From Lachnospiraceae bacterium (GTDB lineage Bacteria; Bacillota; Clostridia; Lachnospirales; Lachnospiraceae): a DNA stretch of 13,197 bases. Below, piece after piece: positions 13,048 through 13,197 of this stretch. A model generated the notes under the pieces. The model saw only the letters and a program-made list of their open reading frames with translations, was not told the DNA's origin and did no database searches. Within the stretch, counting starts at the first letter, position 1, and each line of letters opens with the position of its first letter. Both the position numbers and the translations under genes were made by a program. The stretch lies in assembly GCA_900767585.1 (NCBI GenBank), contig CAAFZP010000123.1, positions 1 to 13,197 on the forward strand. Direction: 5' to 3'.

Positions 13048-13197
13048 TCAGGCAACCTCCGCTTCCTGCAAAACCATTGCTTCTTTTGCAATCAGAGCCT
13101 TTACAAGCTCCTCCTGCGTATGCTTTGCGTTCTCTGCGGGCATTGCGTTGACAACGAAAATCGTGCCGCCGATTCTCTCTACAAAGCCGGTTTTCAT
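13048..13197 (-). CDS. tnpW: TnpW-like transposon-encoded small protein, possibly incomplete at the window edge
   Basis: A 49-residue protein starting MKTGFVERIGGTIFVVNA and ending KALIAKEAMVLQEAEVA. The F-x-E-R-I-G-x-T-x-x-x-V-N pattern followed by an acidic helix resembles the small TnpW proteins of Tn4451-type and related conjugative transposons of Firmicutes; their role is not established. The ATG is the last three bases of the window, so the ribosome binding site cannot be seen and the true start may lie outside. It is more GC-rich than the DNA to its left. A small hairpin downstream (CGCA with TGCG, 13025-13038) followed by a T-rich stretch on the minus strand may terminate it. It suggests that a mobile element begins near here. 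Confidence 0.5.
   Translation of the reverse strand: MKTGFVERIGGTIFVVNAMPAENAKHTQEELVKALIAKEAMVLQEAEVA

Overview
The window reads as Firmicutes DNA, most likely a gut Lachnospiraceae (genus not resolved). It has a moderate-to-low G+C content and strong GGAGG-type ribosome binding sites. It also carries families typical of that group: DUF6512, DUF4317, a COG2509-type FAD protein, YoaK and an SCP2-like protein. Family names come from recognising motifs by eye; no database search was run.

Left part (1-8129). After a degenerate repeat at the left edge and a small membrane protein (262-762), the main locus is a quorum-sensing cluster around a divergent promoter region at 5270-5476. To the right runs agrB (peptide processing), agrA (LytTR response regulator) and agrC (sensor kinase). 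To the left, on the minus strand, the first gene is a 54-codon agrD-like pheromone precursor (5105-5269). It is followed in one apparent operon by a small secreted protein ending in a GVWSPDS motif, two membrane-anchored extracytoplasmic proteins with similar beta-rich domains, and a three-gene ABC exporter (permease, ATPase, permease). The ATPase resembles the BcrA/LanF peptide-immunity type. The intergenic region contains a roughly 70-bp imperfect palindrome centred on GTGCAC. Each half holds a pair of LytTR-like half-sites 21 bp apart, next to a TATGAT -10 box facing outward. The inferred circuit is that AgrB matures AgrD, AgrC senses the peptide, and AgrA activates both its own operon and the secreted-protein/ABC operon. 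A quorum-controlled bacteriocin-like or self-immunity system is the most attractive reading, but its function is not shown.

Middle part (8126-12073), all on the minus strand: a YoaK/DUF1275 membrane protein convergent with and overlapping agrC by 4 bp, whose probable terminator lies inside the agrC coding sequence; a small SCP2-like protein with its own promoter; a DUF4317 protein; and a COG2509-like FAD-dependent dehydrogenase.

The dehydrogenase is preceded by a complete regulatory leader: promoter (12209-12237), a purine riboswitch aptamer with the guanine-type C (12125-12183), and an intrinsic terminator (12098-12131). The 5' half of the terminator is the 3' part of the aptamer, which predicts that ligand turns the gene on.

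Right part (12240-13197): an array of small GC-rich hairpins alternating with GATATAAT, an orphan DUF1902-like protein, a strong hairpin, a decayed piece of a surface-protein gene, and at the edge a short TnpW-like gene that suggests the window runs into a mobile element.
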